Part shown: positions 1 through 8,941 of the stretch, piece after piece
Layout of the letters: each line of letters opens with the position of its first letter
Numbering within the stretch: the first letter of the stretch is position 1
Assembly (NCBI GenBank): GCA_035295745.1
Contig: DATGIL010000004.1
Location: 1 to 64,000, forward strand
Length of the DNA stretch: 64,000 nucleotides
Source of the DNA: JAIQFL01 sp035295745
GTDB lineage: Bacteria > Acidobacteriota > Terriglobia > Bryobacterales > Bryobacteraceae
Direction: 5' to 3'
The notes under the pieces: generated by a model
Database searches by the model: none
Told to the model about the DNA's origin: nothing
The model's input: only the letters and a program-made list of their open reading frames with translations
Translations under genes and position numbers: made by a program

Positions 1-482
1 ATCCTCATTTTCGCTCCGGTTTACTCAGAGTTCTGACGAGTTCTTACCTTACTGCATCCAACCAGATTGTCAATGATCTGCGCAGTCCTCCCCGGCATCA
101 TTCTCATACCGGAAATTTCTGCAGGCCTCGAAACTTGCTCCAGCGCAGCAGCGATTTACATCGCGACTTGCTGCCGGATAATCTCGATAATGAAATTTAA
201 AAAGAACCAAACAGGAAGGCCGTATTCCGCCCCGCACGGTGGCCCGCACAGAGTTTTGTTACCATTCCTTACAGAGGCTTATTTGTTTGTAGCACCGCTT
301 TCTCCTGGAAGCAAGCCTCACAGAGCGTACGGCACCTATAAACCCCAATTTCGGCGACTTGTTCAGAATAGCATCGCCCGATTTTGGACGCAAGGCTTTT
401 TTTCACAAATCATCGGGCTCGCCTGTCTGAAACACCACATTTCCCGCTAATCTTCACATCCCACAAGGCTTTCCAGATTCCG
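1..482. other. Left-edge region without a supported gene
   Basis: No convincing coding sequence is seen here. One open frame of 127 codons (67-450) has no recognisable domain and a composition unlike the neighbouring genes. The base composition is less GC-rich than the following genes, so this may be a promoter or leader region for the exported protein that follows, but no clear -35/-10 pair was found. Confidence 0.4.
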
Positions 483-1439
483 ATGCACCCTTCTCCACGG
501 GCTTATCATGGAGGAATGTCGGCCCCGCAGGTCCTCCTCCTCGTTTGCATTTTCGCCGGTGCCGCCCTGTCCCAACCTGTGCCTCGCGAAGTGGTATCTC
601 GCGTAGCCGAAGAGGCCGAGGTCCTGCGCCAGAATGCGCCCAAAGTTCTCACCCAGGAAACCCTCGAGCAGCACGCCGTCATGCCTCCCTCCCGATTCCA
701 TCCGCGTATCGGCTCCTCCGCCGATGAAGTCCCCAAGCCCCGCATCGCCGTCCGGGAAGTCGTCTCGGAGTACAGCGTCGGCGCTCTTAAAGACTCGGAA
801 AATGGCAACCTCGTCGAGTTTCGTCAGGTCGTATCCGTCGACGGGCGCACCATCCAATCCACCGACAATGCCCGCCGTGCCCTATCCCTTGGCGTGCACT
901 CCGCAGACGACCGCCTCCGCAAGCGCATGCTCGAAAACTTCGCCAAGCACGGCCTCGTCGACGTCGCGACCGATTATGCCCTCCTTTTGCTCGCCTTCTC
1001 GAAGCGCGGCATCGAGCAGATGGATCTGCAAGTCGGCGGAGAGGCCCAAGTCGGTGTCGACACTGCCACGGTGATTCGATGGCAGCAGAAGTCCTCCGAA
1101 GGCGGCGAGCTTGAATTTCACGGCCGCCAGGTCGCCCACCGCGCCCTGCAAGGAGACCTCTGGGTTCGCAAGTCCGATGGCCTGCCGTTGCGGATTTCCG
1201 CATGGGCCGAACATTCTGACGCCAGGCATCAGATCCGCGACGAGGGTACCGTCGACTACGTGATGTCGCCGCATGGCTTCCTCACGCCAGCCTCGGTGGT
1301 CCACCGCCACATCGTCGATGGCTCCGCCGTCACCGAGAACCTGTATCGCTATCAACCCTTCAAACTCTTCAGCGCGGAGAGCGGAATCAGCTTCACGGCC
1401 GAGCCCGACCCCACCCCGCCGATAGCTCCCAAAAAGTGA
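483..1439 (+). CDS. Exported protein of unknown function
   Basis: About 318 residues. The N-terminus has a short hydrophobic stretch (VLLLVCIFAGAALS) that reads as a Sec signal peptide, so the product is probably periplasmic. The rest is mixed alpha/beta sequence with no catalytic motif I recognise. It contains a LEFHGRQVAHRALQGDLWVR segment and ends in a proline-rich tail, reminiscent of outer-membrane lipoprotein-sorting-like folds, but this is weak. The start is uncertain: ATG at 483 or ATG at 516. A GGAGG sits only one base before 516, too close for a normal ribosome site. It is followed on the same strand by a TonB-dependent receptor and a VWFA protein, so it may belong to an envelope cluster. 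Confidence 0.6.
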   Translation: MHPSPRAYHGGMSAPQVLLLVCIFAGAALSQPVPREVVSRVAEEAEVLRQNAPKVLTQETLEQHAVMPPSRFHPRIGSSADEVPKPRIAVREVVSEYSVGALKDSENGNLVEFRQVVSVDGRTIQSTDNARRALSLGVHSADDRLRKRMLENFAKHGLVDVATDYALLLLAFSKRGIEQMDLQVGGEAQVGVDTATVIRWQQKSSEGGELEFHGRQVAHRALQGDLWVRKSDGLPLRISAWAEHSDARHQIRDEGTVDYVMSPHGFLTPASVVHRHIVDGSAVTENLYRYQPFKLFSAESGISFTAEPDPTPPIAPKK

Positions 1440-1578
1440 CCGCTGCACGTCGTCCGTAACGTTTCGCCCGCTCCGAACCATCTTAGTCTGCATGATTTCG
1501 CGGCCGGAGCACCACCGGAGCCGACGGCAAAAAATCCGAACTAACCCTCTTGCTACCCGAACTATAGGTAGTCCCTCC

Positions 1579-4500
1579 ATGCGCTTTTTAGCAATCACGT
1601 TTCTTTTGGTGGCTCCGTGTATTCTGATGGCGGCCCAGCATAGCGGTTCCGTCCGTGCCGCCGACCAGTTCATCCCTGGCGCTACCGTCACGGCCCGCAA
1701 TGGCGCCGCCAAGGTCGTGGCCTACACCGATGAAAACGGGCGGTACGTGCTCGATCTCGCGCCTGGTGTATGGGACATCCAGGTGGAGATGTTCGGGTTC
1801 GCCGCGCAGCACGGCGAGGTCACCGTGGGGATGGAGCCGACCAGCAAGGATTGGACGCTCGAGATGCCCCGTGCCAGTGCGCCCGCTGTCAATGCGAACA
1901 GCGCCGTTCCCGCCGCCGGAGTGCCCTCCACAACAGGCACCGCCACACCACGGAATCGCCTGGGCCAAGGCGGCGGACGCAATCCCGATCGTGCTCAAGG
2001 CGGCAATCGCCCCGGCGGCTACGGACGGTTCGGGCAAGGCCGCGGCGGACAGAACGGGCAAGGCGGCCAAAACGGGCAGGGCGGACCTGGTGCCAACGGA
2101 ACACCAGGACGCGCAGGACAGAACGGCCAGCCGGGTCCTGGATTTCAGAGCATGTCGGTAACGGCCACCGAAGCGGGCGAACAGGCGCTCGCCTCCGCTG
2201 CAAACGAACCTCCCCCCGACCTCGGCATCGCCGGCGATGGCAGCGACTCTTTCCTGGTCAACGGAAGCACCAGTGGCGGACTCGCCGCCGCTGCCGATGA
2301 GCAAGCCCGCCGCGATCGCCTGGCGGGCGGGCGCGGTCCAGGTGGTCCCGCCGGCGCCGGCGCGCAATTGGGACTCATGGGTGTTGGCGAAGGCACCGTA
2401 TTCAACGGAGGAGGCGTGGGCGCTGACCCCCTGGGCATGAGCGGCTTCGGCGCAGCCGGAGCCAATAGCGGATTTGGTCTCGATAACGGCGGCGGATTCG
2501 GCGGCCCCGGTGGACCCGGCGGTCCCGGTGGTGGTCCGGGCGGCGGCGCACGGGCAGGAGGTGGAGGCGGAGGAGGTGGCGGTGGTGGCCGCGGCGGCGG
2601 AGGTGGTGGTGGCCGCGGCGGGCGAGGCGGCAACGCTCCTGGACGCGGACGTGGTCCCTTCAACGGGCAGTTTGCCTCCTTCGGCAACCGTCGACGCACA
2701 CAGCCGGCCTACCAGGGCTCTGTCGCGGTGACAGTCACGAATTCAGCCCTAAACGCTGCACCTTTCTCGCTCAACGGCCAGAGCCAGCCAAAGCCTTCGT
2801 CCGCCCGCGAATCGTTCACAGGGAATATTGGCGGACCTTTGCGCATCCCCAAACTCATCACCAACGACAAGTGGCAGGTCTACCTCAACGTCTCGGTCGC
2901 TCACAGCCGCAACGCGCGCACGCAGGTCGCCACCGTGCCGACGCTCGCCGAGCGCAATGGCGATTTCTCCGGCGCCCAGGTGCGGAACACGCCCATCACC
3001 ATCTACGACCCGCTCACTAACGCGCCCTTCCCGGGAAACATCATTCCTACGAGCCGTTTTAATCCGGCATCGGTTGCCCTGCTGCAATACTTCCCGCTGC
3101 CACTGTATGACGACGTGATCCAAAACTACGGCATCTCACCCTCCACGCCGAGCAGCAGTCACTCCGTCGGCTTCCGGTTGAGCGGATCGGTGAGCCGCAA
3201 GGACCGGCTCAATTTCAACGAGCAGTACAGCGGCAACGATTCCACCAGCGAGCAGCTCTTCGGTTTTCAGGACACGTCGAGCGGCTACGGATTGAGTTCC
3301 ACCGCGGCGTGGAGTCACAGTTTCAAGCCCCGTTTCAACAATAACGCCAGCTTCTCCTTCAGCCGCAATATCAGCAAGGCCGCGCCCTTCTTTGCCTACA
3401 AAGACAATGTGGCCGGGAATCTCGGAATCGCCGGCCCCGATGAGACCCCTATCGATTACGGCCCACCCAATCTCTCGTTCACTAATTTCGGCAGCCTTAG
3501 CGACGGCACCGCATCCGTGAATCGCAGCCAGACTTCGAACTTCACCGATACCATCACGTACGTATTCCATCGCAATCACAACCTGAGCTTCGGGATCGGC
3601 TACCGGCGCATGCAGCAGAACACGCTCTCTTACGCGAACTCGCGGGGATCGTTCAGCTTCGGCGGTCTGCTGACCAGTGGCGTAGATGCCAACGGCGTCA
3701 CGCTTCCCAATACGGGATTCGATTTCGCCGATTTTCTGCTGGGGTATCCGCAAACCAGTTCGCTGCGCATTGGCAACTCCAATAATTACTTCCGGGGATG
3801 GGCCGCTAACGGATATGCTCAGGATGACTGGCGCATCAATCGAGGCCTGACGATCAACGTGGGTCTGCGCTACGAATATTTCTCGCCGTATACCGAATTG
3901 TTCGGGCATCTGGCCAACCTCGATCTAAATCCCACGCTGACCGCCGCGACCGTAGTGACCGCCGGCGGCAGCGGGCCCTACACCGGCGGATTTCCGAATT
4001 CCCTGATCAACTCCGACCCCAACAATTTCTCGCCGCGCTTTGGTTTCGCCTGGCGCCCCAGCCAGAAGCATAGCCGCGTGATCCGCGGCGGCTACAGCAT
4101 CTTCTACAGTGGTGCGGCGTATAGCCAGATGGCCGCACGCATGGCCGCTCAGCCGCCCTTCGCGCGCACCGGAACCCTCTCCACCAGCCTTTCCGATCCG
4201 CTCACCATTCAAGATGGATTTCCGCTGCAGCCCTCCTCCATCATCACCAACACCTACGCCATCGATCGCAACTATAAGCTCGCCTATGCGCAGACGTGGA
4301 CGATCGCTCTGCAGCAGACCCTGCCCCACAATCTGTTCGTGGAGTTCGAATACGTAGGCACCAAGGGAACGGGCCTCGATATTGTGGAGAATCCCAATCA
4401 AGTTCCGCCCGGCACACCCGCGAGCGTCGCACAGAAGGTGGCCAACACCAACTCGTTCACCTACGAGACCGATCACGGCAATTCCATCTTCCACGCCGGC

Positions 4501-5205
4501 CAGATTCGGATGACGCGCCGTTTTACCCGTGGCATGTCAGCCGTAGCCCTGTACACGTTCTCGAAATCGATCGACGACGCCTCCAGTTTCACGGGCGGCG
4601 GAGGAGGAACGTTGGTGCAGAATCCGCTCAATCTGAGCGCGGACCGGGGACTCTCATCCACCGATCAGCGGCACCGCTTGACGCTAACCTATCTGCTGTC
4701 GTCGCCAGTGGGAATTCATGGACTGTGGCGTAACGGCGGGTGGAAGACGCGCCTGTTCACAGGTTGGACCTTGAACGGCACCTTCACCGCCAATTCCGGC
4801 ACCCCGCTCACCGCCTATGTCTCCGGCAACCTCGCCGGAACCACCAAGGGAAATGCGGTCTCTGGCAATTTCCGCGCCGAAGCCACGGGGATCCCGGTCG
4901 AGTCTGGCGGATTCAGCTACTTCAATCCGAACGCCTTCACCGCACCCGAGCCCGGCGAGTACGGAGACGCTGGACGCAATACGATTCCCGGGCCGGCGCT
5001 GATCAGCCTCACCGGCGCATTGAATCGCGCCTGGCGTTTCGGCGATACACGGCGGCAATTGCAACTGCGGCTCTCCGCGAATAATGTGCTGAATCATGTG
5101 CAGATCACGGGTTTCGGTACGACGGTCAACTCGTCCTCATACGGATTGGCGACGGCCGCCTCCGGCACGCGAACCGTGACCCTCAACCTTCGCTTCGGTT
5201 TCTAA
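1579..5205 (+). CDS. Oar-like TonB-dependent receptor with glycine-rich insert
   Basis: About 1208 residues. The ATG at 1579 is preferred because it gives a signal peptide (MRFLAITFLLVAPCILMA); an earlier in-frame start at 1492 lacks one. Residues about 25-100 form a carboxypeptidase-regulatory-like beta sandwich (SGSVRAADQFIPGATVTARN). A long Gly/Asn/Gln/Pro-rich, collagen-like stretch follows, including runs of ten and seven glycines (about 2500-2640). The C-terminal ~800 residues are the outer-membrane beta barrel typical of acidobacterial Oar-like receptors, ending in aromatic NLRFGF. These proteins are thought to import large polymers or act as adhesion/transport porins; the substrate is not visible. 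The VWFA-protein start codon lies 4 bp downstream, suggesting co-transcription. The glycine-rich insert is unusual for the family. Confidence 0.85.
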   Translation: MRFLAITFLLVAPCILMAAQHSGSVRAADQFIPGATVTARNGAAKVVAYTDENGRYVLDLAPGVWDIQVEMFGFAAQHGEVTVGMEPTSKDWTLEMPRASAPAVNANSAVPAAGVPSTTGTATPRNRLGQGGGRNPDRAQGGNRPGGYGRFGQGRGGQNGQGGQNGQGGPGANGTPGRAGQNGQPGPGFQSMSVTATEAGEQALASAANEPPPDLGIAGDGSDSFLVNGSTSGGLAAAADEQARRDRLAGGRGPGGPAGAGAQLGLMGVGEGTVFNGGGVGADPLGMSGFGAAGANSGFGLDNGGGFGGPGGPGGPGGGPGGGARAGGGGGGGGGGGRGGGGGGGRGGRGGNAPGRGRGPFNGQFASFGNRRRTQPAYQGSVAVTVTNSALNAAPFSLNGQSQPKPSSARESFTGNIGGPLRIPKLITNDKWQVYLNVSVAHSRNARTQVATVPTLAERNGDFSGAQVRNTPITIYDPLTNAPFPGNIIPTSRFNPASVALLQYFPLPLYDDVIQNYGISPSTPSSSHSVGFRLSGSVSRKDRLNFNEQYSGNDSTSEQLFGFQDTSSGYGLSSTAAWSHSFKPRFNNNASFSFSRNISKAAPFFAYKDNVAGNLGIAGPDETPIDYGPPNLSFTNFGSLSDGTASVNRSQTSNFTDTITYVFHRNHNLSFGIGYRRMQQNTLSYANSRGSFSFGGLLTSGVDANGVTLPNTGFDFADFLLGYPQTSSLRIGNSNNYFRGWAANGYAQDDWRINRGLTINVGLRYEYFSPYTELFGHLANLDLNPTLTAATVVTAGGSGPYTGGFPNSLINSDPNNFSPRFGFAWRPSQKHSRVIRGGYSIFYSGAAYSQMAARMAAQPPFARTGTLSTSLSDPLTIQDGFPLQPSSIITNTYAIDRNYKLAYAQTWTIALQQTLPHNLFVEFEYVGTKGTGLDIVENPNQVPPGTPASVAQKVANTNSFTYETDHGNSIFHAGQIRMTRRFTRGMSAVALYTFSKSIDDASSFTGGGGGTLVQNPLNLSADRGLSSTDQRHRLTLTYLLSSPVGIHGLWRNGGWKTRLFTGWTLNGTFTANSGTPLTAYVSGNLAGTTKGNAVSGNFRAEATGIPVESGGFSYFNPNAFTAPEPGEYGDAGRNTIPGPALISLTGALNRAWRFGDTRRQLQLRLSANNVLNHVQITGFGTTVNSSSYGLATAASGTRTVTLNLRFGF

Positions 5206-5208
5206 ACT

Positions 5209-7332
5209 ATGCGGACTTTCTGGATTCTGACGCTAGTAGCGCTGAGCGCCCCGGGACAGCAGCAACCGCCGCCGTCGCCTCCTGCGGCGCAGCCTGCCAT
5301 CTCCGCCAGGCCCACGTTCTCCACCAGTTCCAACCTCGTCATCGTCGACGTCACCGTCAAAGACAAGTCCGGTAAAGCGATTGACGGGCTCAAGCCCGAA
5401 GACTTCATCGTGCTCGAAGACGGAAAGCGCCAGAAGATCGAGGTCTTCGAGCACCAGAGCCTGAGCCTTGACCCGGAACCGCCCGCTCCCCCGCCCTCTC
5501 TGGGCGATCAAAAGGAATTACCCGAAGCGCCCAAGACTACCATCACCGCCGCCACTCCGGGCAAAATCCAATACCATGACAAGCGCCTGATGGTGATGTT
5601 CTTCGACTTCTCCAACATGGGCATCCCGGAGCAGTTGCGTGCGCAGGAAGCCTCGCTGAAATTCCTCGACAAGCAGATGACACCGTCGGACATGGTCGCG
5701 ATTCTGCTCTTCACCACCGCCATCCAGGTGAAGACCGATTTCACAGCTGACCGCGACGTGCTGACCACCATCATCAAGGAACTGCCCATCGGTGAAGCCG
5801 CCGACATGGCCGATGTGGCCGACACCGGCGACGACAACGAAGAAGACACCGGAGCGGCCTTCGTCGCCGACGAGACCGAGTTCAACATCTTCAATACCGA
5901 CCGTAAACTCGCAGCCATCGAAGAGGCCGTTCGCAAGCTGGCCGCATTGCCCGAGAAAAAAGCGCTGGTCTACATCACCGGCGGTATCAGCAAGACGGGT
6001 ATCGAGAACCAGGCGCAGTTGGAAGCCTCCATCAACGCCGCCGTAAAGGCGAACGTCGCGATCTATCCGATCGATGCACGGGGCCTGATGGGCGACCCTC
6101 CCGGCGGCGGTGCGAGCAAAGGAGCATCACGCGGTGCCGGACTATTCAACGGCAGCCTGCTCAATGCGCAGCGCGCGTCCATCAACGACTCGCAGGAGAC
6201 ACTCGCCACTCTCGCTGCCGACACCGGCGGCAAAGTCTTCCTCGACAGCAACGATCTTTCGCTGGGGCTCCAGCAGGTGCAGCAGGAATTCCGCAGCTAC
6301 TACGTGTTGGGCTACTACACCACCAACACCAAGGAGGACGGCAAATACCGCAAGCTCAACGTCAAATTGAACAACAACCTGACCGCCAAGCTGGAGTTCC
6401 GCGATGGATACTACGCCAGTAAGGTGTGGGGCAAATTCAACGGCGTAGAGAAAGAGCAGCAGTTGAAAGAAGCGCTGGCCGCGGCCGATCCGCTGACCGA
6501 CCTGCCGCTCGCGCTCGAAGTCGACTATTTCCGCATTTCGCCGAGCGCTTATTTTGTACCCGTTTCCGTGCGCGTTCCCGGATCGGTCCTCGCACTGGCC
6601 GCGAAGAAGGCCGGCAGTGAAACCGAATTCGATTTCGTAGGGCAAATCCAGGACGAACGCAAAGCGGTTGTCGGCAATGTTCAGGACTACATCAAGATCA
6701 AGCTCGATCCCGGTGAAGCCCAGAAGCTGTCGCGCCGCAACATTCACTACGATGCCGGATTCACCCTGGCGCCCGGCCGCTACCGAATGAAATTCCTCGT
6801 CCGCGAATCGCAGTCAGGGCACATGGGCACCTTCGATGCGCGATTTGTGGTGCCCGACCTTGCGGCCGATTCTAAGACGTTGAAGGTCAGTTCGATCGTG
6901 TGGAGCAGCCAGCGCGAGCCCTTGAAGGCCGTGGTTGGTGAGGCCGAGAAGATGCCGCGCCGCGGCGCGCAATCGAATCCGCTGATCGTGGGACAGGAGA
7001 AGGTCGTCCCCAACATCACGAAGGTGTTCCGCCGCGATCAGAACATGTACGTCTCGTTCGACGTCTACGACGCCTTGCCCGATCCCGACAACGCACGCCA
7101 GCGCCGCATCGCCGTCAGCATGAGCCTCTACAACCAGAAAGGCGCGAAGGCGTTTGAAGCCGGTCCCTTAAAAGCCACGGAGCTGGCCGTCACGCGCCCC
7201 AACGCCGTGCCCGTCCAGTTGCAAGTTCCGCTCAAGGGACTGGCGCCCGGACGCTACACGTGCCAGATCAACGTCATCGACGAGATCGGCCGTAAATTCG
7301 CGTTCCCGCGGACGGCCATGGTGGTGCAGTAG
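5209..7332 (+). CDS. VWFA-related domain protein, exported
   Basis: 707 residues with a signal peptide (MRTFWILTLVALSAPGQ) and a proline-rich segment after it. Residues about 45-90 carry the conserved strand set VDVTVKDKSGKAIDGLKPED, diagnostic of the acidobacterial VWFA-related family (TIGR03436-like). The von Willebrand A fold follows from about residue 120 (LMVMFFDFSNMGIPEQLRAQ), where DFSNM stands in for the MIDAS DxSxS motif, and continues to about residue 400 (SYYVLGYYTT). The last 300 residues are extra beta-rich sequence. Proteins of this family are exported and presumed to mediate protein or surface contacts; no partner is proven. The ATG lies 4 bp after the TonB receptor stop, so the two are probably one transcript. 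Confidence 0.85.
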   Translation: MRTFWILTLVALSAPGQQQPPPSPPAAQPAISARPTFSTSSNLVIVDVTVKDKSGKAIDGLKPEDFIVLEDGKRQKIEVFEHQSLSLDPEPPAPPPSLGDQKELPEAPKTTITAATPGKIQYHDKRLMVMFFDFSNMGIPEQLRAQEASLKFLDKQMTPSDMVAILLFTTAIQVKTDFTADRDVLTTIIKELPIGEAADMADVADTGDDNEEDTGAAFVADETEFNIFNTDRKLAAIEEAVRKLAALPEKKALVYITGGISKTGIENQAQLEASINAAVKANVAIYPIDARGLMGDPPGGGASKGASRGAGLFNGSLLNAQRASINDSQETLATLAADTGGKVFLDSNDLSLGLQQVQQEFRSYYVLGYYTTNTKEDGKYRKLNVKLNNNLTAKLEFRDGYYASKVWGKFNGVEKEQQLKEALAAADPLTDLPLALEVDYFRISPSAYFVPVSVRVPGSVLALAAKKAGSETEFDFVGQIQDERKAVVGNVQDYIKIKLDPGEAQKLSRRNIHYDAGFTLAPGRYRMKFLVRESQSGHMGTFDARFVVPDLAADSKTLKVSSIVWSSQREPLKAVVGEAEKMPRRGAQSNPLIVGQEKVVPNITKVFRRDQNMYVSFDVYDALPDPDNARQRRIAVSMSLYNQKGAKAFEAGPLKATELAVTRPNAVPVQLQVPLKGLAPGRYTCQINVIDEIGRKFAFPRTAMVVQ

Positions 7333-7343
7333 CCGGCCGTTCC

Positions 7344-8903
7344 TTACAGCCGGTCCGCCCACTCACCCGTCTGGCCTGCCGCCGTCTTCGACAACACTGG
7401 GACCTTGGTATCGGGGGTCAGTGGAGGATGCATCTTGCTGCGCCACTCCGTTGCCTGCTGATAGGCGTGCGCCAATGCAATCACATTGACCTCTCCCAGA
7501 TTCGGCCCGCTGATCTGCAGGCCGATCGGCAGGCCGTTCTTCGAAAGGCCGCACGGCACCGTAATCGTGGGTAAGCCGTAATCGTCGAGCGACCGGGTGT
7601 TGCCCGGTTTCGGATTTCGTGCCCGAGCGTTGGCAGCTCGACTCAACTCCTCCTCGATGCTCCATGGCAGTTCCCGAATTGTTGGCGTAACCAGAAAATC
7701 TACCTGCTGTTTGCGGAAGACCTCTTCATCGACCATGCGCCGCACCAGGCGCAGCGCACGCCACTCTTTGATATAGTCCACTGCCCGCGCGCCGCCTCCG
7801 CCACCCGCGCCACCGCCGCCTCGTCCGCCGGCATCGGCCGCCAACTCCGAGCGCACGAAACTGCTGCCCAGCGCCTCGCGATACACGCCGCCCTCGCTGC
7901 CCGCACCGGTGCCGAGAATCGAAGGCAGTTCCACTTCCTTCGAGCCTTTGGTCATCTTGTTCAGGACCGCGATGGCATCTTCCAAGGCGTGCGCTACTTC
8001 CTCGTCGAGCGCATCGTAAAACGGCGCCGGGATACCGATTCGAAATTGCGAGACGGGTGCGCCGATTCCCGCCGCATAGTCCGGCACCGGATAGTCGATG
8101 CTCTGCAAGTCGAGCCGGTCGTACCCGGCGATGACCTGGAGCACCATCGTCGTATCTTCCACGCTGCGAGCGATGGGTCCGCAGTGATCCAGAGACCACG
8201 TGAGCGGAACGATTCCGCGAATGCTCACGCGTCCGTAAGTGGGCTTGAACCCGACGACTCCGCACATCGCGGAAGGGGTGCGAATCGAGCCGCCCGTGTC
8301 CGTCCCGAGAGCGGCGTAGCAATTGTCCATCGCCACCGCCGCGGCCGATCCACCCGACGAACCTCCCGCGATCATTTCGAGATTCCACGGATTTCGCACC
8401 GGCCCGTAGTAGCTCACCGCCGAAGTCGCGCCGGCCGCGAAAATGTGCATATTGCACTTGCCCACCAGCACCGCACCCGCCGCCTTGAGCCGCTGCACCA
8501 CCTCGGCGTCCTCTTTCGGAATGTTGCCCGAGAGCGTCTTGCTGCCCGCTGTGGTGCGCACGCCCGCCGTATCGATATTGTCCTTCAGACCGATTGGAAT
8601 CCCGTGCAGAGGGCCGCGGAAGCGCCCCGCCATCTGCTCCTGCTCCAGCATCTTCGCCTGCACCAGCGCGCTCTCGCGGATTACCGTGATCCAGGCGTTG
8701 ATCTTGGGATTGAAGGTCTGAATCCGTGCCAGACAAGCTTCCGTCAACTCGACCGGGGAAACTTTCCTGGCATGTACTCGTTCCGAAGCCTGCTTGAGCG
8801 TCAGCGCAGCGAGATCGTTGGAAGTGTCCGCGCGGCCAATGGCAGCCGCTGCCGCCATACCCAGACCTGTGGCGAGGAACTCCCGGCGGGAGGAGGTTGG
8901 CAT
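7344..8903 (-). CDS. Tat-exported amidase (amidase signature family)
   Basis: 519 residues. The N-terminus SRREFLATGLGMAAAAA is a twin-arginine signal, so the enzyme is probably periplasmic. The amidase-signature catalytic triad is visible: Lys in GIPIGLKDNIDT, cis-Ser in GGSSGGSAAA and the nucleophile Ser in GTDTGGSIRTPS. These enzymes hydrolyse amide bonds; it is GatA-like in fold but the Tat signal and lack of gatB/gatC argue against a role in tRNA amidation. A low-complexity Gly/Ala stretch (ADAGGRGGGGAGGGGG) interrupts the C-terminal third, in a loop region. The gene lies 38 bp downstream of the giant repeat protein on the same strand and converges with the VWFA gene (11 bp between stops). 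Confidence 0.9.
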   Translation of the reverse strand: MPTSSRREFLATGLGMAAAAAIGRADTSNDLAALTLKQASERVHARKVSPVELTEACLARIQTFNPKINAWITVIRESALVQAKMLEQEQMAGRFRGPLHGIPIGLKDNIDTAGVRTTAGSKTLSGNIPKEDAEVVQRLKAAGAVLVGKCNMHIFAAGATSAVSYYGPVRNPWNLEMIAGGSSGGSAAAVAMDNCYAALGTDTGGSIRTPSAMCGVVGFKPTYGRVSIRGIVPLTWSLDHCGPIARSVEDTTMVLQVIAGYDRLDLQSIDYPVPDYAAGIGAPVSQFRIGIPAPFYDALDEEVAHALEDAIAVLNKMTKGSKEVELPSILGTGAGSEGGVYREALGSSFVRSELAADAGGRGGGGAGGGGGARAVDYIKEWRALRLVRRMVDEEVFRKQQVDFLVTPTIRELPWSIEEELSRAANARARNPKPGNTRSLDDYGLPTITVPCGLSKNGLPIGLQISGPNLGEVNVIALAHAYQQATEWRSKMHPPLTPDTKVPVLSKTAAGQTGEWADRL

Positions 8904-8941
8904 GAATCCTTTTACCGCGCGGCCCGTGGACTTGTCAAACT

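Noticed and set aside
67..450. Possible 127-codon gene at the left edge
   Set aside because: No recognisable domain, no ribosome site and unusual composition.
2145..2699. Proline-rich minus-strand open frame opposite the glycine-rich receptor
   Set aside because: Polyproline is the expected reverse reading of GGC/GGT glycine codons, and the plus-strand gene is certain.
7344..8903. GatA subunit of the tRNA amidotransferase
   Set aside because: It has a Tat signal peptide and no gatB/gatC neighbours, so a periplasmic amidase is more likely.
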